Notes: generated from the letters alone by a model not told the origin. Positions 34,990 through 51,290 are shown, counted from the stretch's first letter. The stretch: 64,000 bases of DNA from Hypomesus transpacificus (GCF_021917145.1 NC_061066.1:8811961-8875960), one strand, 5' to 3'. Program-made: numbers and translations.

Positions 34990-37962
34990 TTGTATCTTTC
35001 TGGTGAAGTTGAACACACACACACACACACGTTGCATCACTGGGTTCCCAGACTCCTACCCAAGCAGAGCAAGTGTCTCCCTTGAAGAAGACTGACCCAC
35101 TGCAAACAGAACCAGCTGTGCTTCTCACTGATAGCTGGTGTTTGTTGTAACAGACAACTGATACTGGGAGAAAGCTCATCCAGCTGTTTACATGTCTTAC
35201 TAAAACATCCAGGGTGAAATCATTCTTGCTTGAAAAATAATCTGTCCAGTTTAATTTCTTCAGAAGTGTACTACTTTTGGAGTAGGAGAATAATCCCCAT
35301 ACAGTAAGATATATGCCTACACATTACAAAACACTCAATACATGGTTGAAAGGTTTCAGTAGTCATAATTTTAAACATCTCCGGGTCTTGTCACAGCTGT
35401 GATCGATGGAACTGGAATTCTTCGCAGTCTTCTGGAAGAAACGCACGCCAGGTAATTACGATATTGAAAGCAGACAGTTCTGCACCATGCCAGGAGCATT
35501 TATAAACCCCGTCCCCCTCGCCCCCAAATCATCACCTCAAAACTTGTTCTCTCTTTGTTGTGACTACAATGCCACAGAGATCTGGAAGGGGAGAGTGTGC
35601 TAAGATTTTCCAATAATTATTTCATTCACCGCTGGTGATTCATGGTAAAAAAATAAAACACACATAGCTTTCATGGAGGATGCTTAAACTCCAGCCAGCA
35701 TCTGGTAGATCTTGTCACTCTACAACACCAGTCTAATGTAGCCTTCAGTAGAGGGCTAAAACTGTACTAAAAAAGTGCAGTGAACATCAATTAATAATAC
35801 ATAATTTAGTAAAAAATCGACAAGTAGGGATAGTCTTCGTCGTCAAGTCCATAGACTGTAGGTTTTCTCTGGACCAAACATTACTGTAGCTTAGGAACCT
35901 CCATGCCATCATGTCAGTTATAAAGTGTAAAACAAACTAAAGATGTAATGAAGCACTGATTCAGTTGTACTTTCCAGTGTAGAAACGTGCCAATAAGAGA
36001 GTGAATTGATGAAAGCTGTATAACAGAATGACAGAAAGAATTGATAATCACCAATAATAGCTCTTGTAAAGGTGACTGTTTGTTTTTCCCAGGCCAGTTC
36101 GTTCACTAGCCCAGACTTCAGGCTCTCAAGCATTTTAAATCTCTGTTACCCAAGCAAATCTATAAATAATTGTAGGAGCCGGTGTTTGTTGCCAAAGATG
36201 GTTATTCGTTGGAAGGAGCATATTTTCATTTGAAAACAGGACGAATGCCAGGCTTCAGCCCTCAGTCTTTAGCCGGGTACACAAGGCTAAGGCCCTTCAC
36301 AGCCTGTGCCAGAAATAACCGCACCGGTTGGCTTAAGTGTAGGACTGGATGGAGCATGGTGGGGTTAAAGGCCCAGTCCGTGATTTGTTACCAGGATTCT
36401 CATTGCCTTTTAGTTCTGGGTTAGCTATTCTACAAGGAAGTGTATTCAAACAGACACGCAGGCTGGAATCAGGCACACAACCACACACGAACAACAAAGC
36501 AAGAGCTGGGGTTTGATGTTAAACCAGACAACAGTCTAGTAAATCTTCTCCCTCTAAGAAAGGAAATAACTATGGTTATTCTCTTCTGAGGAAGAGACTT
36601 CTTAGTAACAGCAAAATAAGGCCAGTTGAGGAACCCATTTACTGCCAGATTAGATAGATTTACAGATGAACGGACGTTTAATCGGTTGATAGATATATAA
36701 AGTGCCTTATGATTATCCCAGAGTAAATACAGCCAATTCTCTCCAGCCGCTCTGTGGATCACAATGCCAACTCCCAGAGTGCACTGGGGGAAGAATGAGA
36801 ATAATCTTGATCAGGATTATGACTTTGTCAGTCTTCACCTTGGGTATATGTCTGGGCACAGAGGTGAGGCAGGATTGCTAACTGTAGGAGCTGAAGAACA
36901 ACGACGAATTCGGGGTGACACAATATGCACTAAACGTTTATTTATCAGGGATACTGGAACTCCGCCTCTAAGATCACATGACTGAACACAGCATATCACA
37001 GACATTTATCATCTGAGACACATCACTGATCCAGCTACCTCCACACTAAGGAGATTTACGGTTTAAACCATTTCCTGCATCGTCTCAAAGCAGCTTCTGA
37101 AAATAATTACTGATTTTTTTATCTCTGTGAGAAGAATTTAAACACTGTTATATCTGTGAAGTTGCCTTCACATACACAATTGTTATGGAGAAAAGACCTA
37201 ATGGACTGCAGTGTCAAGATTTGTATGGACTTTCATGCCACCAACTGCAGAGAAACCTCTGTCAAGTGTCCATCCCATCACTCAGCCTCTCGTCATAAAA
37301 AATACAAAATAAAACTCAAGTTTAGTCCAGGTGCCGTGATTGTAAATTGTTCAGGGAAAGATTATTTCAACAAATCATGAAGAAATCCAGCAGGTCAACA
37401 CGTTTCAACAAGCTCCTTTGTTCTTTGGATAAACGAGTGTCTCCTGCGGTTCGCTCTGAAACAGACATGACTCAGCACTATTTCCTGTATATCTTTCACC
37501 TGAAATACAATCCTACTGGCTCAGTAATTTCAATTCCACATCCTGTTTAAAGTAAAGCTTCATTGTTTGTTGTGAGGTCATATAAACGCAATAGGCTATC
37601 CCTCAGCTAAAACTCACCTTGGCAGAGAAGAGGGTGAAACGGTTGGGATTTTTGTTCAGTTAAAAATACAGAGTTTTTAAATAGACACATAGGGAAGATA
37701 GTCAAGTTCTCCCTTTGGCCAGATAGGGAAGTTCTCTCCAGACAGATAGAGAAGTTTTTCCTTCCTCTGGAAGTGGATGAATAAATACACACTGCTCTCT
37801 AGTGGCCATTGTAGGTGGTTGAACATTGTATTTTTGTATGTGGTCCTTTCCAGCTCATCTCACCCACACAGACCTTGTGTTCCCTACTCCTGTTCAGGTC
37901 AGGATTATTTCCCTCCGTTCGTGCTTCCTTCCTTCCTTGTTTACTTCCGGTCTTCCTCCCTG
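34990..37962. other. spacer between lrrc17 and rab19
   Basis: Nearly 3 kb of AT-rich sequence with one short CA repeat near 35015-35030. The right end should contain the rab19 3' UTR. No exon or mobile element was recognised. Confidence 0.5.
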
Positions 37963-40637
37963 TCAGCAGTCACACTGTTTCTTCTCTACGGAGCCGAAGG
38001 TGGCAGGCCCGTTGACGGGTCGGGAGTTGGATCGGAGCAAGATGCGTGTGGAGTCTTGTTCCCCCTGCTGGACGGACAGGCCGTTGCGTGCAAGCAGCTC
38101 TCGGGCCATCATCAGGAAGGCCTCCTCCACATACTGCGCCTCCTTGGCCGACGTCTCCAGAGCAGCCAAGATGCCTCGCTCCTCCGCCAGGGAGCAAGAC
38201 TCCTCAAACGGGACCTCCCGCTGCTCCTCCATGTCACACTTGTTACCTGGGGAGGGAGGGAGGCAGGGAGGCAGGGAGGGAGGGAGGCAGGGAGGGAGGG
38301 AGGCAGGGAGGCAGGGAGGGAGGCAGGGAGGGAGGGAGGCAGGGAGGCAGGGAGGGAGGGAGGCAGGGAGGCAGGGAGGCAGGGAGGGAGGGAGGCAGGG
38401 AGGCAGGGAGGCAGGGAGGGAGGGAGGCAGGGAGGCAGGGAGGCAGGGAGGCAGGGAGGCAGGGAGGGAGGGAGGCAGGGAGGGAGGGAGGCAGGGAGGC
38501 AGGGAGGGAGGGAGGCAGGGAGGCAGGAAGGGGGGGAGGCAGGGAGGCAGGGAGGCAGGGAGGGAGGGAGGGAGGCAGGGAGGCAGGGAGGCAGGGAGGG
38601 AGGGAGGCAGGGAGGCAGGGAGGCAGGGAGGGAGGGAGGCAGGGAGGCAGGGAGGCAGGGAGGCAGGGAGGGAGGGAGGCAGGGAGGCAGGGAGGGAGGG
38701 AGGCAGGGAGGGAGGGAGGCAGGGAGGCAGGGAGGCAGGGAGGCAGGAAGGGGGGGAGGCAGGGAGGCAGGGAGGGAGGGAGGCAGGGAGGCAGGGAGGC
38801 AGGGAGGGAGGGAGGGCATGTTAGTTACTAGGTATAGAAGCCCTAATAAGATCACCTGGATCTAAAGCGTTTCCAAAACTCTTTAATCCCCACAGTGTTC
38901 TGCTGTTGTCGTCAGACCGTCCATGTTGCGGTGGGAACGTCTCTCACCTATGAGGACAAGCAGCACGTTGGCCGCTCCGTACAGCTCCACCTCCCTGATC
39001 CAGTGAGGCATCGAGTCAAACGTTCCTCGGCGCGTGATGTCATAGGCGATCATGGCCCCATGTGCGCTTCGGTAGTAGCTCTGGGTGATGGTGCGGAAAC
39101 GCTCCTGACCTGCCGTGTCCCACACCTGCAACTGCAACACACACGCACACGCCTTTCAGTCTCTCTGCTGATTGGTCCCCTCTGAGCTACCCGAGTTCGC
39201 TCCTCTCCTTCACATGGTAACAGATGTCATGGCAACCTGGTCCCAGCTGACACCACCAGCTCACCCACATGACCTACCTCTACCATCCCCTCTCCCTCTT
39301 CTCTTTACCCTCCTCTCTCTCTCTATCCTCCTCTCCACTACCTCTCCTCTCTCTACCCCCCCACCTCCAGATCACCTGGGTATTATATCCTTGACTTCCT
39401 TAAAGATTCAACATTCAAACAAAGTTGATTCTCTTCAGTTATTTTTTATATATTATATTATTATTATATGTATCTATATATTATTATAGTTATTATGTAT
39501 ATATTAGTTTGAACACCGTCCACAAACACCACAGACATGCTAGTTCTCTGGTGACATAGCTGGCTCAGCCGTTGTCTAGGCGATGGAGCACAGTGAGGTG
39601 GAGGGGAGAAAAATATGAGAATATTTATGACAAACACAGGCACACCTGCTTCAAGGAGCTGGGGTATATCTCCACAGGTCTGTTTGACTGACACGGTCAA
39701 TGGATGCGTGGAGACATGCTAGAAACCTAAACACACTACCAACCTGCCTGAAGTGAGGGCTTTGTCATGTAAAGTGATCCGAATAGCAGATCACGTTACT
39801 CTGTAACTCCAACAACAATAAATACATCTACAGTCAAACATTGACTGCCACAACGTGTTTACACTGACAAGCCCTTGTAGAACTGCGTGTGTCTGTGTGT
39901 GTTAGTACTTGTGTAGGTGTAAAAACGCTTCAGACAGTGACTTACATAGACGTAAAGGCTGACTGTGCCCGTTCAACCCTGAAGATACTATTTACCTATC
40001 AAAGGTTGATGATGACATCATTTTCAAGTCTGAATGAAAGGATACATTTCTCACATTCCTGCTTAATGCCATTCCTCTGCCTCTCAGTCCTCTCTGCCTA
40101 CAAGCCTGTTCCATAGTACTCTAACCATCATAGGGCATTGTACAATAAAACTATCTTTGCTTGGCCCAACCCAGGGCACTACAGCACTAACAGATCAGCA
40201 GGTGTGCTGGGGTCACTGGTGACTGAGAAGAGGACAGAGGAAGTAGGAAGCTGTGACAGTTTGAGGCAGGAGAACCAGCAGGACTGGTCTGGTCTGGTTG
40301 TTAAGAGTTTAGTGAACAACTGCTGCTGCATCACACAGGCCGTCCATCCAGCACCTCACAAACACCAAGACAATCATAACACCGTTTTGAGATAAACACA
40401 AAAACACACCCGTACAACACTTATCTAAGGAGACATTCTGACCTTGACCCTCTTTCCCTCGATGTCCAGTGTTCGCACGGTGAAGTCCACGCCGATGGTG
40501 TTCTGCTGCTTGGCAGAGAACGACCCAGACTTGAAACTCTGGACCACACAAGTCTTCCCCACGTTGGAGTCGCCTATCAAGATGATCTTGAACAGGAAGT
40601 CGAAGGAGTCGTCCTGCTCAGTTGCTGCGGGCTGCAT
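37963..40637 (-). CDS. rab19: Rab19 small GTPase, three exons
   Basis: On the minus strand the coding exons are 40637-40443, 39131-38948 and 38246-37963, giving 220 residues (human RAB19 has 217). The nucleotide-binding motifs are complete: GDSNVGKT (P loop), TIGVDFT (switch I Thr), WDTAGQE (switch II), GNKCD split by the intron 2 border, and ETSAK. The C-terminus KKQCDC ends in Cys-X-Cys for double geranylgeranylation. [19 protein letters not shown] and [19 protein letters not shown] favour Rab19 over the sister Rab43. Rab19 acts in Golgi and apical membrane traffic and, in mammals, in primary cilium formation. Intron 2 is largely a minisatellite that reaches the acceptor of exon 3. Confidence 0.94.
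38247..38818. repeat. GAGGCAGG/GAGGGAGG minisatellite in rab19 intron 2
   Basis: About 565 bp of 8-bp GAGGCAGG units mixed with 4-bp GAGG steps; almost no T on the plus strand. It begins within a few bases of the exon 3 acceptor. All three plus frames are open through it, giving 260- to 360-residue Gly/Arg/Glu-rich artefacts. Confidence 0.97.
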
Positions 40638-41145
40638 GGTGAGGAGTAAGTGAGGAGGAAGTGGGGAGGACAGCTGTTGTCACCTGACTGAGGAACCAAT
40701 GAAGGTGGGGCTTCTGGGTCTGGCCACCAGGTGGATACCTGGCTGGGTTTTTACAGGTGTGCGACTAACAGACTGCCCAAATGTCTTCTAGTACCAGACG
40801 TCCAGTGATTGGGAAGAGAAAGGGGAAGAAGAGGATAGCAAAACCAGTTGAACCATCAGTTTCTCAGCTCCAGTGATGAATGCGAAGCTATGTCCACCAG
40901 GGGTTCTTCCTTCCTCGCAGAATCAGAATCTCAGCTTGCAGCCAGACTCTCTGTCTTCCTAGCTCAGCTCCAGTTCCCGGGGTCAGAGGTGAAGAGAAAC
41001 TCAACACTGTCCACGCCTCAGGTGTCAGGAGGGTGCTAACACAAATCTAACACCTTAACAACATAAAGGTGCTCGGTCCAGAGACTAAAGACCCAGTCTG
41101 TGAGCCAAACCTCTCTGAAAGCTGTTCAGTCTTTCAGTCTAAACC

Positions 41146-41197
<52 letters not shown>

Positions 41198-41990
41198 TCT
41201 CTCCGGCTCCTTCTTTCCCCTGACCAGCAGTTTCGGTGAGGGGACAAAGCAGGCTCAGTTCTCCCCAGCACAGCTCTCCCTTTCACACTGCTCCCTCCTC
41301 AGGTGTTCCCTCTCTCCGTCTCCCGCGACGACAGACAGCCCAGGACCATCCAATAATACTCCAGCTTGTCAGCAGTGCAGAGCGAGAGGTTCCGATCCCT
41401 CCTGTTTCCCCCCTTTTTATAAGATGTGTCAACGGACCTGCTAATGCTCACTCTCTTTGTGAGAGAACAGCACCATCTGACTAAACCTCTTTTTCCATCC
41501 ACCTGTCGCCTTCACACCCTCGTCAAAGCTATTTTAACTCTTGTTCTTGCTCTCTCTCTCTCTCGCCCCGCCCACACTGAACCTGTTCAACAACACCGGC
41601 AGAGACAATTGAATCCCGCCCTACCTGCTTTGACAGTTAAGACCCCCACCCCCTTGCCGAAACCTGCATTGTGGGATTATGGGACCTTGAGTCCTTCAGA
41701 GAAGCACATTTTATGGTATAATATCATACACGCATCCTCTGTCACACTGTCTGCAGTCCATTTAGGGATTTGGAACTCTGCTGCAGTGAACATTTTGTTT
41801 CAATAATGTGTCCAAATAGAGACATTATTTTTACTGCATATGTACAAGTAGGCTTACATTAAAGTCAAGAAGACCCTATAGAGCCCATAGATGCTAGCTA
41901 GATAGCTTGGCTAATTATAAATCTATACATTAAGCAAAGTACTTGGAAACAATTTACAATAATCTAGTCATGTAAGTAGTATTGTAAATA

Positions 41991-42025
41991 CAGTACCAGT
42001 CAAAAGTTTGGACACATTTTTACCA
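41991..42025 (+). mobile_element. Tc1/mariner terminal repeat remnant
   Basis: CAGTACCAGTCAAAAGTTTG GACACA (shown in two blocks) follows a TA dinucleotide. It matches the well-known fish Tc1-like terminal sequence. I see no matching partner end nearby. Confidence 0.7.
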
Positions 42026-42986
42026 TTCGCACTGTATATAATCCTAAATATATGCTAATATTAATAGGTAGGTGGCACATGACATGGCGTAGGAAGGGAA
42101 AGATATAGAATAAGGGTCAAAGGAATGGATTAAGAAAGCATCCTAGCTGCGTAGAGATAGATGTTGATTATCAGTGAGGGAGAGGAGAGGGGGGAGCGAC
42201 AGGAAAAGACAGGAAGGGTGACCGCAGAGGTGAAGAGACTGAGTGAAAGTTTGAGGTGAATGGAGAGGGAGACAAGCATCAGACCTGGGATTTTAGTAAC
42301 AAAGAACTTACTGTATGTGGTCATGTCAATATGGATGTTTACTGCCACCTTGTGGTTAAGCACAATAAACTGGGTGGGTTTGAATAAAAGTTAGATTGAA
42401 AAGAGTTACGCTCAACAAATCCATTAATTTATTGTTTTATAAACAATCTGATCCTCAGACCTTTATTTAACTTTATCACACAGAGCAAACCTGAGCACCG
42501 TTATTGGCACAAAGTTATTAACTGCACAAAACCCGTCGAAAAGCGCTCTACTCCAATCCCTGCCTCAGTTGCAAAAAGAAATATGCAAAATAGATTTCCA
42601 AGAGTAAAAAACCTTTCATGTAACAACTCCCATGCATAAGTATAACTCCCTATCTAGTTTGGATATAATATGACTTTATCGACAACTTCCATTTCTCCAC
42701 CCTCATTTCCGACTATAGAGAACGTACTGTATAAATGTTTTAAATCCCGTAAGTGCCAAAAACCCCCAGCTATTTCAAAGAACAACGCATACTTAAAAAG
42801 GAGAATACTTCCGCTGCAGACACTGTAAACGATATATTATCAAATGTTTACAGTTTATTCTCTCACCAATTTACACACAATTCTCCTCCATTATTTGAGA
42901 TATATAAAAATAAGTATCCACTCTAATGTGCGTTGTCGTTCTGTCAGCCTCTTCTATTTTCCAGTCTTCAGCACCAGCAGTCTTCT

Positions 42987-43067
42987 GATGGGGGTCCCTC
43001 TTGTTCTGAGGGGGCTCTCGTTTGTTCTGATGGGGGCCCCTCTTGTTCTGAAGGGGCTCCCTATTCT
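42987..43067. repeat. about 27-bp repeat at the end of stmp1
   Basis: Three imperfect copies of a unit containing TCTTGTTCTGAGGGGGCTC lie immediately downstream of the stmp1 stop codon, in its 3' UTR. Confidence 0.7.
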
Positions 43068-43068
43068 C

Positions 43069-43882
43069 TCACTCAGATGGTTTCTTTTTAGCCTCCACAT
43101 CTTTCTTGAAGGCCTCTATCTTCTTGGAAATGTTGGGCACCTTAAGAGAAAGTGACTTGTAAGAGGAGATGCCCTGGACTTTTAAAGACTAGAATATCAG
43201 TTTTTCGCTTTGACGTTTTACCATAGCGGTAAAAGGATGAATAAAGATTGATATAGATATACAGTCTATGAATATTGATGTAAAGTGAAAATGAAGGCCG
43301 TATTATAACGGATTGTATGATTCCTTACCTCATAGTTCTGGGCGAGGTACATCCCAACAACGTTCCCAAGGGTAAGTCCAACCTGAAAGAGAAACGTGGT
43401 GAGATACAGTTCTAACTGCTTGCCAAAGGAAATGTTCGAGCCCTATCCCAAACCCTAACATTTGCTGAACAGTATAACAAGCCAACACCGGTAACTTTCA
43501 GGAAAGAGTTAGACTGCAGTATTACAAGACAACCACGCGAAGGCATTGTCAGATCCTATTACTTTGCAACAGAGGAAAGAACTGTCATTGACAACCAGAT
43601 AATACATTACTCGTGTCGATGTTTGTCAAACTACATTTTGTTTTCCGTCAAAACAATAAAATAACAGGGCACTTATTTCGGGTGAGTTTGAACAACACTC
43701 AGTCTGTCCAAATGTGAGATTAAATGCCTGTGTAATACACACACACATCCAGTAGTTTTGCTTCGAAGCTAGCACTAGCTATACTGACGATTTTAGCTAC
43801 TTATCGTTCTCACCACAAACACAGTGACAGGTATCTAAATTGTAAAGAAATGATTGATATAACTCACCAGGAATTGTAGCAT
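43069..43882 (-). CDS. stmp1: short transmembrane mitochondrial protein 1, 46 residues, three exons
   Basis: Three very short minus-strand exons, 43882-43868 (15 bp), 43382-43329 (54 bp) and 43140-43069 (72 bp), join in phase with GT/AG borders. They encode MLQFL, then [18 protein letters not shown], then VPNISKKIEAFKKDVEAKKK plus PSE. This matches human STMP1 (47 residues, [20 protein letters not shown] then NYDIPNL) along its length. There is one hydrophobic helix (about 3-18) and a Lys-rich tail. In mammals it is an inner-membrane microprotein that influences respiratory complexes and mitochondrial dynamics. The exons are too short to appear as open reading frames. Confidence 0.95.
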
Positions 43883-44003
43883 TGTCGTTTGCAAAACGGT
43901 ATGATGTATTTAACGGATTCTATGGTAGTTTGGTCACGTTGTCTGGTTTGTATATGATGGTCTTTGCTGGCAGCTAGTAGCAAAGTCATCAACAGGCAAA
44001 CTG

Positions 44004-44013
44004 GCGCTTGCGC
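44004..44013. promoter_or_regulatory. stmp1: NRF1-like site upstream of stmp1
   Basis: GCGCTTGCGC differs by one base from the palindromic NRF1 core GCGCATGCGC and lies about 125 bp upstream of the stmp1 start codon. NRF1 controls many nuclear genes for mitochondrial proteins, so the placement is sensible. Confidence 0.45.
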
Positions 44014-44918
44014 GGTAGAACGTTACTCCAAAAATACGGTGGATGAGCAGGAACAAAACTAAAACCGAGGGACAGTCGTTAAACACCGTTTTTGATCCAA
44101 ATACCCGTCATTCCGAAAAATATATTTGTATTGTGTGATGAGGGAATTACTCTTTCTCTCACAACAGCTTTTTCATTGCTCAATTGTTGAATGACAACTA
44201 GGCTTTTGAACTTATTTAGAGTCACATTGTCAAACCAAATGGGCACTCACATTCTTAGATAATGCAACTGGAATGTTCTGATTCTTGAAAATTCCTCATC
44301 GGCCCATGCAATCAGTCATATAAATGTTGTTACCTTTTTTTCAGTTAAATATAGACTTGTGACTTTTGAAATGCGATGTGCTGGATTCAGTTTTCGGTTA
44401 ATTGACCTTTTCTGTGTATGTTCGTCTCCCATACATTACACACATTATAGTTACTCATTTGGTGACAATTTAAAAGCTCACTCATTCACCCTAGAGCCAT
44501 AGATGCACTGGTCCCGATATTTGGACTGTGGGGCGGAAGCAGACCTGACCAATCAAACTCAGAAGCAGTGATGGGCGGAGCGGGTTGGTGGCTTCTGGGT
44601 CTTAAGACCCAAATGTTTTCTCAAAAGCCTCGAATATTTTAGGTTTAAATGTGGGTTGCAATTTTCAGTTAATATAACAATACGAGTCCAATGTAACAGT
44701 TATATGACATAAAGCTCAAAAAAACATTTTGCACTCAAATCAACTCAAACCTTGACTAGGTCCTAGGTTCGGGCTTAAAGTCACGACTGTTTACAACGTC
44801 TGGCTCCGCCCTTAGACCTTCGTTACTTTACTGCTCAACCCCTCTTTTTCACTCCATCAACCACTTTTCATTTTTCCAAAAGAGTAACTGATCGTTAGTG
44901 CAACAGGTAACTACCATC

Positions 44919-49114
<4,196 letters not shown>

Positions 49115-49266
49115 GAGCTCCAAGTGTGTGTTTGTGGAGTGAAAAGAAACACTACAGATAAGAAGCCAACTATCCAGTTAACCCTGCTTTTCCCCTCTTG
49201 TACTTCATCAGGTTATTCTGTGCCGATTTAACTATTGTGAATGTTTTATTAATTGTTTCGCTTAGA

Positions 49267-49272
49267 AATAAA
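49267..49272 (+). terminator. akr1b1: akr1b copy 1 polyadenylation signal
   Basis: AATAAA lies about 150 bp after the stop codon in AT-rich sequence. Confidence 0.65.
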
Positions 49273-49847
49273 TTCACTACGTAATGTTGCAAGCCTTTAG
49301 TTTTTTTGTAACAACTCCAAATGTTCCCTTACTCTTCCTAATTTACATAAAATAAGATTAAATAAAATCTGGTTATAAATATTAGTTGGAACACTTGCCT
49401 CACTTTTTAGCATTTATGTGTTATGTACGATTATTTTCTTATCTCAATAAAAATATCTATGGTACCTTGTTTTCTTGGTAGTATTCATTTTGCTTTGTCA
49501 TGCGACAAACTATCACACACGCAGACAAAAGCTTTATTGCATAAGAGAGGAAATACAGAAACAGCAGTTTCATATCCTGCTGTGTCACACAGAACAAACA
49601 TGCCTTCTCATCATGAGATTAGGAGTTTAAACGTTGCCAGGAAAGGGTCTATGACCTAGTGGGGTTCAAGACTGGAAATTAACTGTTTCAATATCCCCAA
49701 ATCAGATTGGTCATAATTCATATTGAGATGTGTGATATGACCCACCTGTTCTTGTTCAAGTATTTGTTAATAGATGATACATTTTCAAGTATGGGAAACC
49801 AAGGTTTCATCAAGGTTATTTTTATAAAACATATGCGTCAATCACGC

Positions 49848-49890
49848 TCTGGACAAGAGCGTCTGCAAAAAAAAAAAAAAGATTAAATGT
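49848..49890 (+). repeat. SINE tail remnant
   Basis: CGCTCTGGACAAGAGCGTCT GC followed by poly-A (shown in two blocks) is the 3' end of the SINE family at 5.65 and 48.1 kb, truncated at the 5' side. Confidence 0.65.
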
Positions 49891-50022
49891 CAATCAAACC
49901 TAAACTATGCATCAATTTTACTAATTGTAAAACCAAAAAGACACAAAAAAAACTAGCTCACAATAACGTTCATCCTATCAATACATCACTTCCTACCCTT
50001 TAAAACATGTTAGACGTGAAAC

Positions 50023-50488
50023 TACGGTGGCCCTGAAGTGCAAAACACAACAGCGAATAAGAAAACACAACGGCAAATAGGAAGACACAACGTCAAATAG
50101 GAAAACACAACGGCAAATAGGAAAACACAACGTCAAATAGGAAGACACAACGGCGAATAGAAAAACACATGTTGTGATTGGTTGACAACATAACTATCAC
50201 GTCGATTGTAGCCTACGCCTTGCATCAAAATCATTCTTTAAAATAGCAAGTCTCTTCGAGGTATTAACGTTTTCAAAATAGGCTTTCTCCTTCCTGTTAA
50301 AAGACAGACAGTCCGTTTTGTCCAATCAGGAGGGTCCGTCTTCTACTAGAGGCCCTACCTTTTCCGTCAGAAGTTAATGTCGTTGTGTTTTTCTATTTGC
50401 CGTTGTGTTTTCCTATTTGCCTTTGTTTTTCTATTTGCCGTTGTGTTTTTCCTATTCGCCGTTGTGTTTTCCTATCAGGGCCACCGTA
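50023..50488. mobile_element. non-autonomous DNA transposon with subterminal repeat arrays, 466 bp
   Basis: Perfect 14-bp inverted ends TACGGTGGCCCTGA / TCAGGGCCACCGTA are flanked by the perfect 6-bp duplication TGAAAC (50017-50022, 50489-50494). Inside the left end are about six head-to-tail copies of a 20-bp unit of the form AAAACACAACGGCAAATAGG. Inside the right end are about five copies of its complement. The core of about 210 bp has no coding frame. Inverted subterminal arrays are typical transposase-binding sites. A 6-bp duplication is rare among animal superfamilies (IS3EU and Dada-type are candidates), so I do not assign one. Confidence 0.9.
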
Positions 50489-50571
50489 TGAAACATCCAA
50501 TATCACATTATCAGAAAGATGTACAGCTGCATGTTCCTTGATCTCATTACCAGGGTTCAATCCTGAGGGTC

Positions 50572-51024
50572 TGTTAAACAGAGCTTGACTGCTAGATATA
50601 CAAACTAACCTATAAAACTTAGTCTCCCACAGTTCATAGTTCTTTTCGTCTCCGTTAAACACAAGACGAGACCAACGTGAACTTGTACGTTCGCTCATGG
50701 TGCTGGCAGTGGCAATCCGTGAGACACGCATTCAAACGCGCATACAAACAGATGTCTCTGGGTGGCTACTCACATTGGATACCTTTGCGCACAAACGTCA
50801 AACGCATCTGGGCCCGTAACCTGTTAAACAGAGCTTGACTGCTAGATATACAAACTAACCTTTGGGATGACAAATATCATACCGAGACTGGATGCAAGTT
50901 CTGAGAACACTATTTATTTTGTGCAGGTGCATCAGCTTTTATAGACAGTCACATGACACACACAAACCTAAAATGCATCAGCAATAATTGGGAGCACAAT
51001 CAGTTGTCAGTTATTCAATTAACA
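50572..51024 (-). mobile_element. internally deleted copia-like LTR retrotransposon
   Basis: Read on the minus strand, a complete 203-bp 5' LTR (51024-50822) begins TGTTAA and ends TTAACA, with a TATAAA (plus 50938-50943) and an AATAAA (plus 50913-50918). The primer site GGTTACGGGCCCAG follows at once; it complements the anticodon region of initiator Met tRNA with one mismatch, as in copia. A leader and a gag-like start (ATG at 50698, with FNGDEKNYELWETKF) come next. The sequence then jumps into the last 40 bp of the 3' LTR (50611-50572). The 5-bp duplication GGGTC flanks both ends (50567-50571, 51025-51029). Most of gag, pol and the 3' LTR is missing, so it cannot move by itself. Confidence 0.88.
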
Positions 51025-51290
51025 GGGTCACAGGAATAAGTTGTTGAACACTGCTGTTTTAGGCCCTTTCAAGGCTTGTATTTTTATCCCAAAACAGCAG
51101 GAAAGGAGATCTACCGTCAATCTACCATCAATCCTCATGAACCTCAAATACTGTTTCCATTCCTTTTTAAGACTAGATTCGATTGTGTGATATGTTGTTT
51201 GGCAACATAAAAAGCATTGTCGCGTGGTGTAAGACAGAGCAGTCACAGTTCCACAAAGCTCGTACCACCAGAGAGCTTTAGCTAGCTGTG

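Larger units (their letters stand above)
40638..43068. other. rab19 upstream region and stmp1 3' UTR
   Basis: It contains a CT repeat (about 41148-41195), a Tc1-like end (41991-42025), candidate minus-strand polyadenylation signals for stmp1 (TTTATT on plus at 42428-42433 and 42462-42467) and a repeat of about 27 bp just beyond the stmp1 stop (about 42987-43067). No other coding exon is supported. Confidence 0.5.

Noticed and set aside
37777-38865. Open frames of 260-360 residues rich in Gly, Arg, Glu and Gln on the plus strand
   Set aside because: They translate the GAGGCAGG minisatellite in rab19 intron 2; all three frames are open and none has gene structure.
37963-40637. Identification as Rab43
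   Set aside because: The motifs fit both, but [19 protein letters not shown], the YGAANV stretch and the CDC end are closer to Rab19.
50571-50861. 41-bp direct repeat 250 bp apart read as a tandem duplication or assembly overlap
   Set aside because: The two copies are the matching ends of the two LTRs of one retrotransposon, confirmed by the GGGTC flanks.
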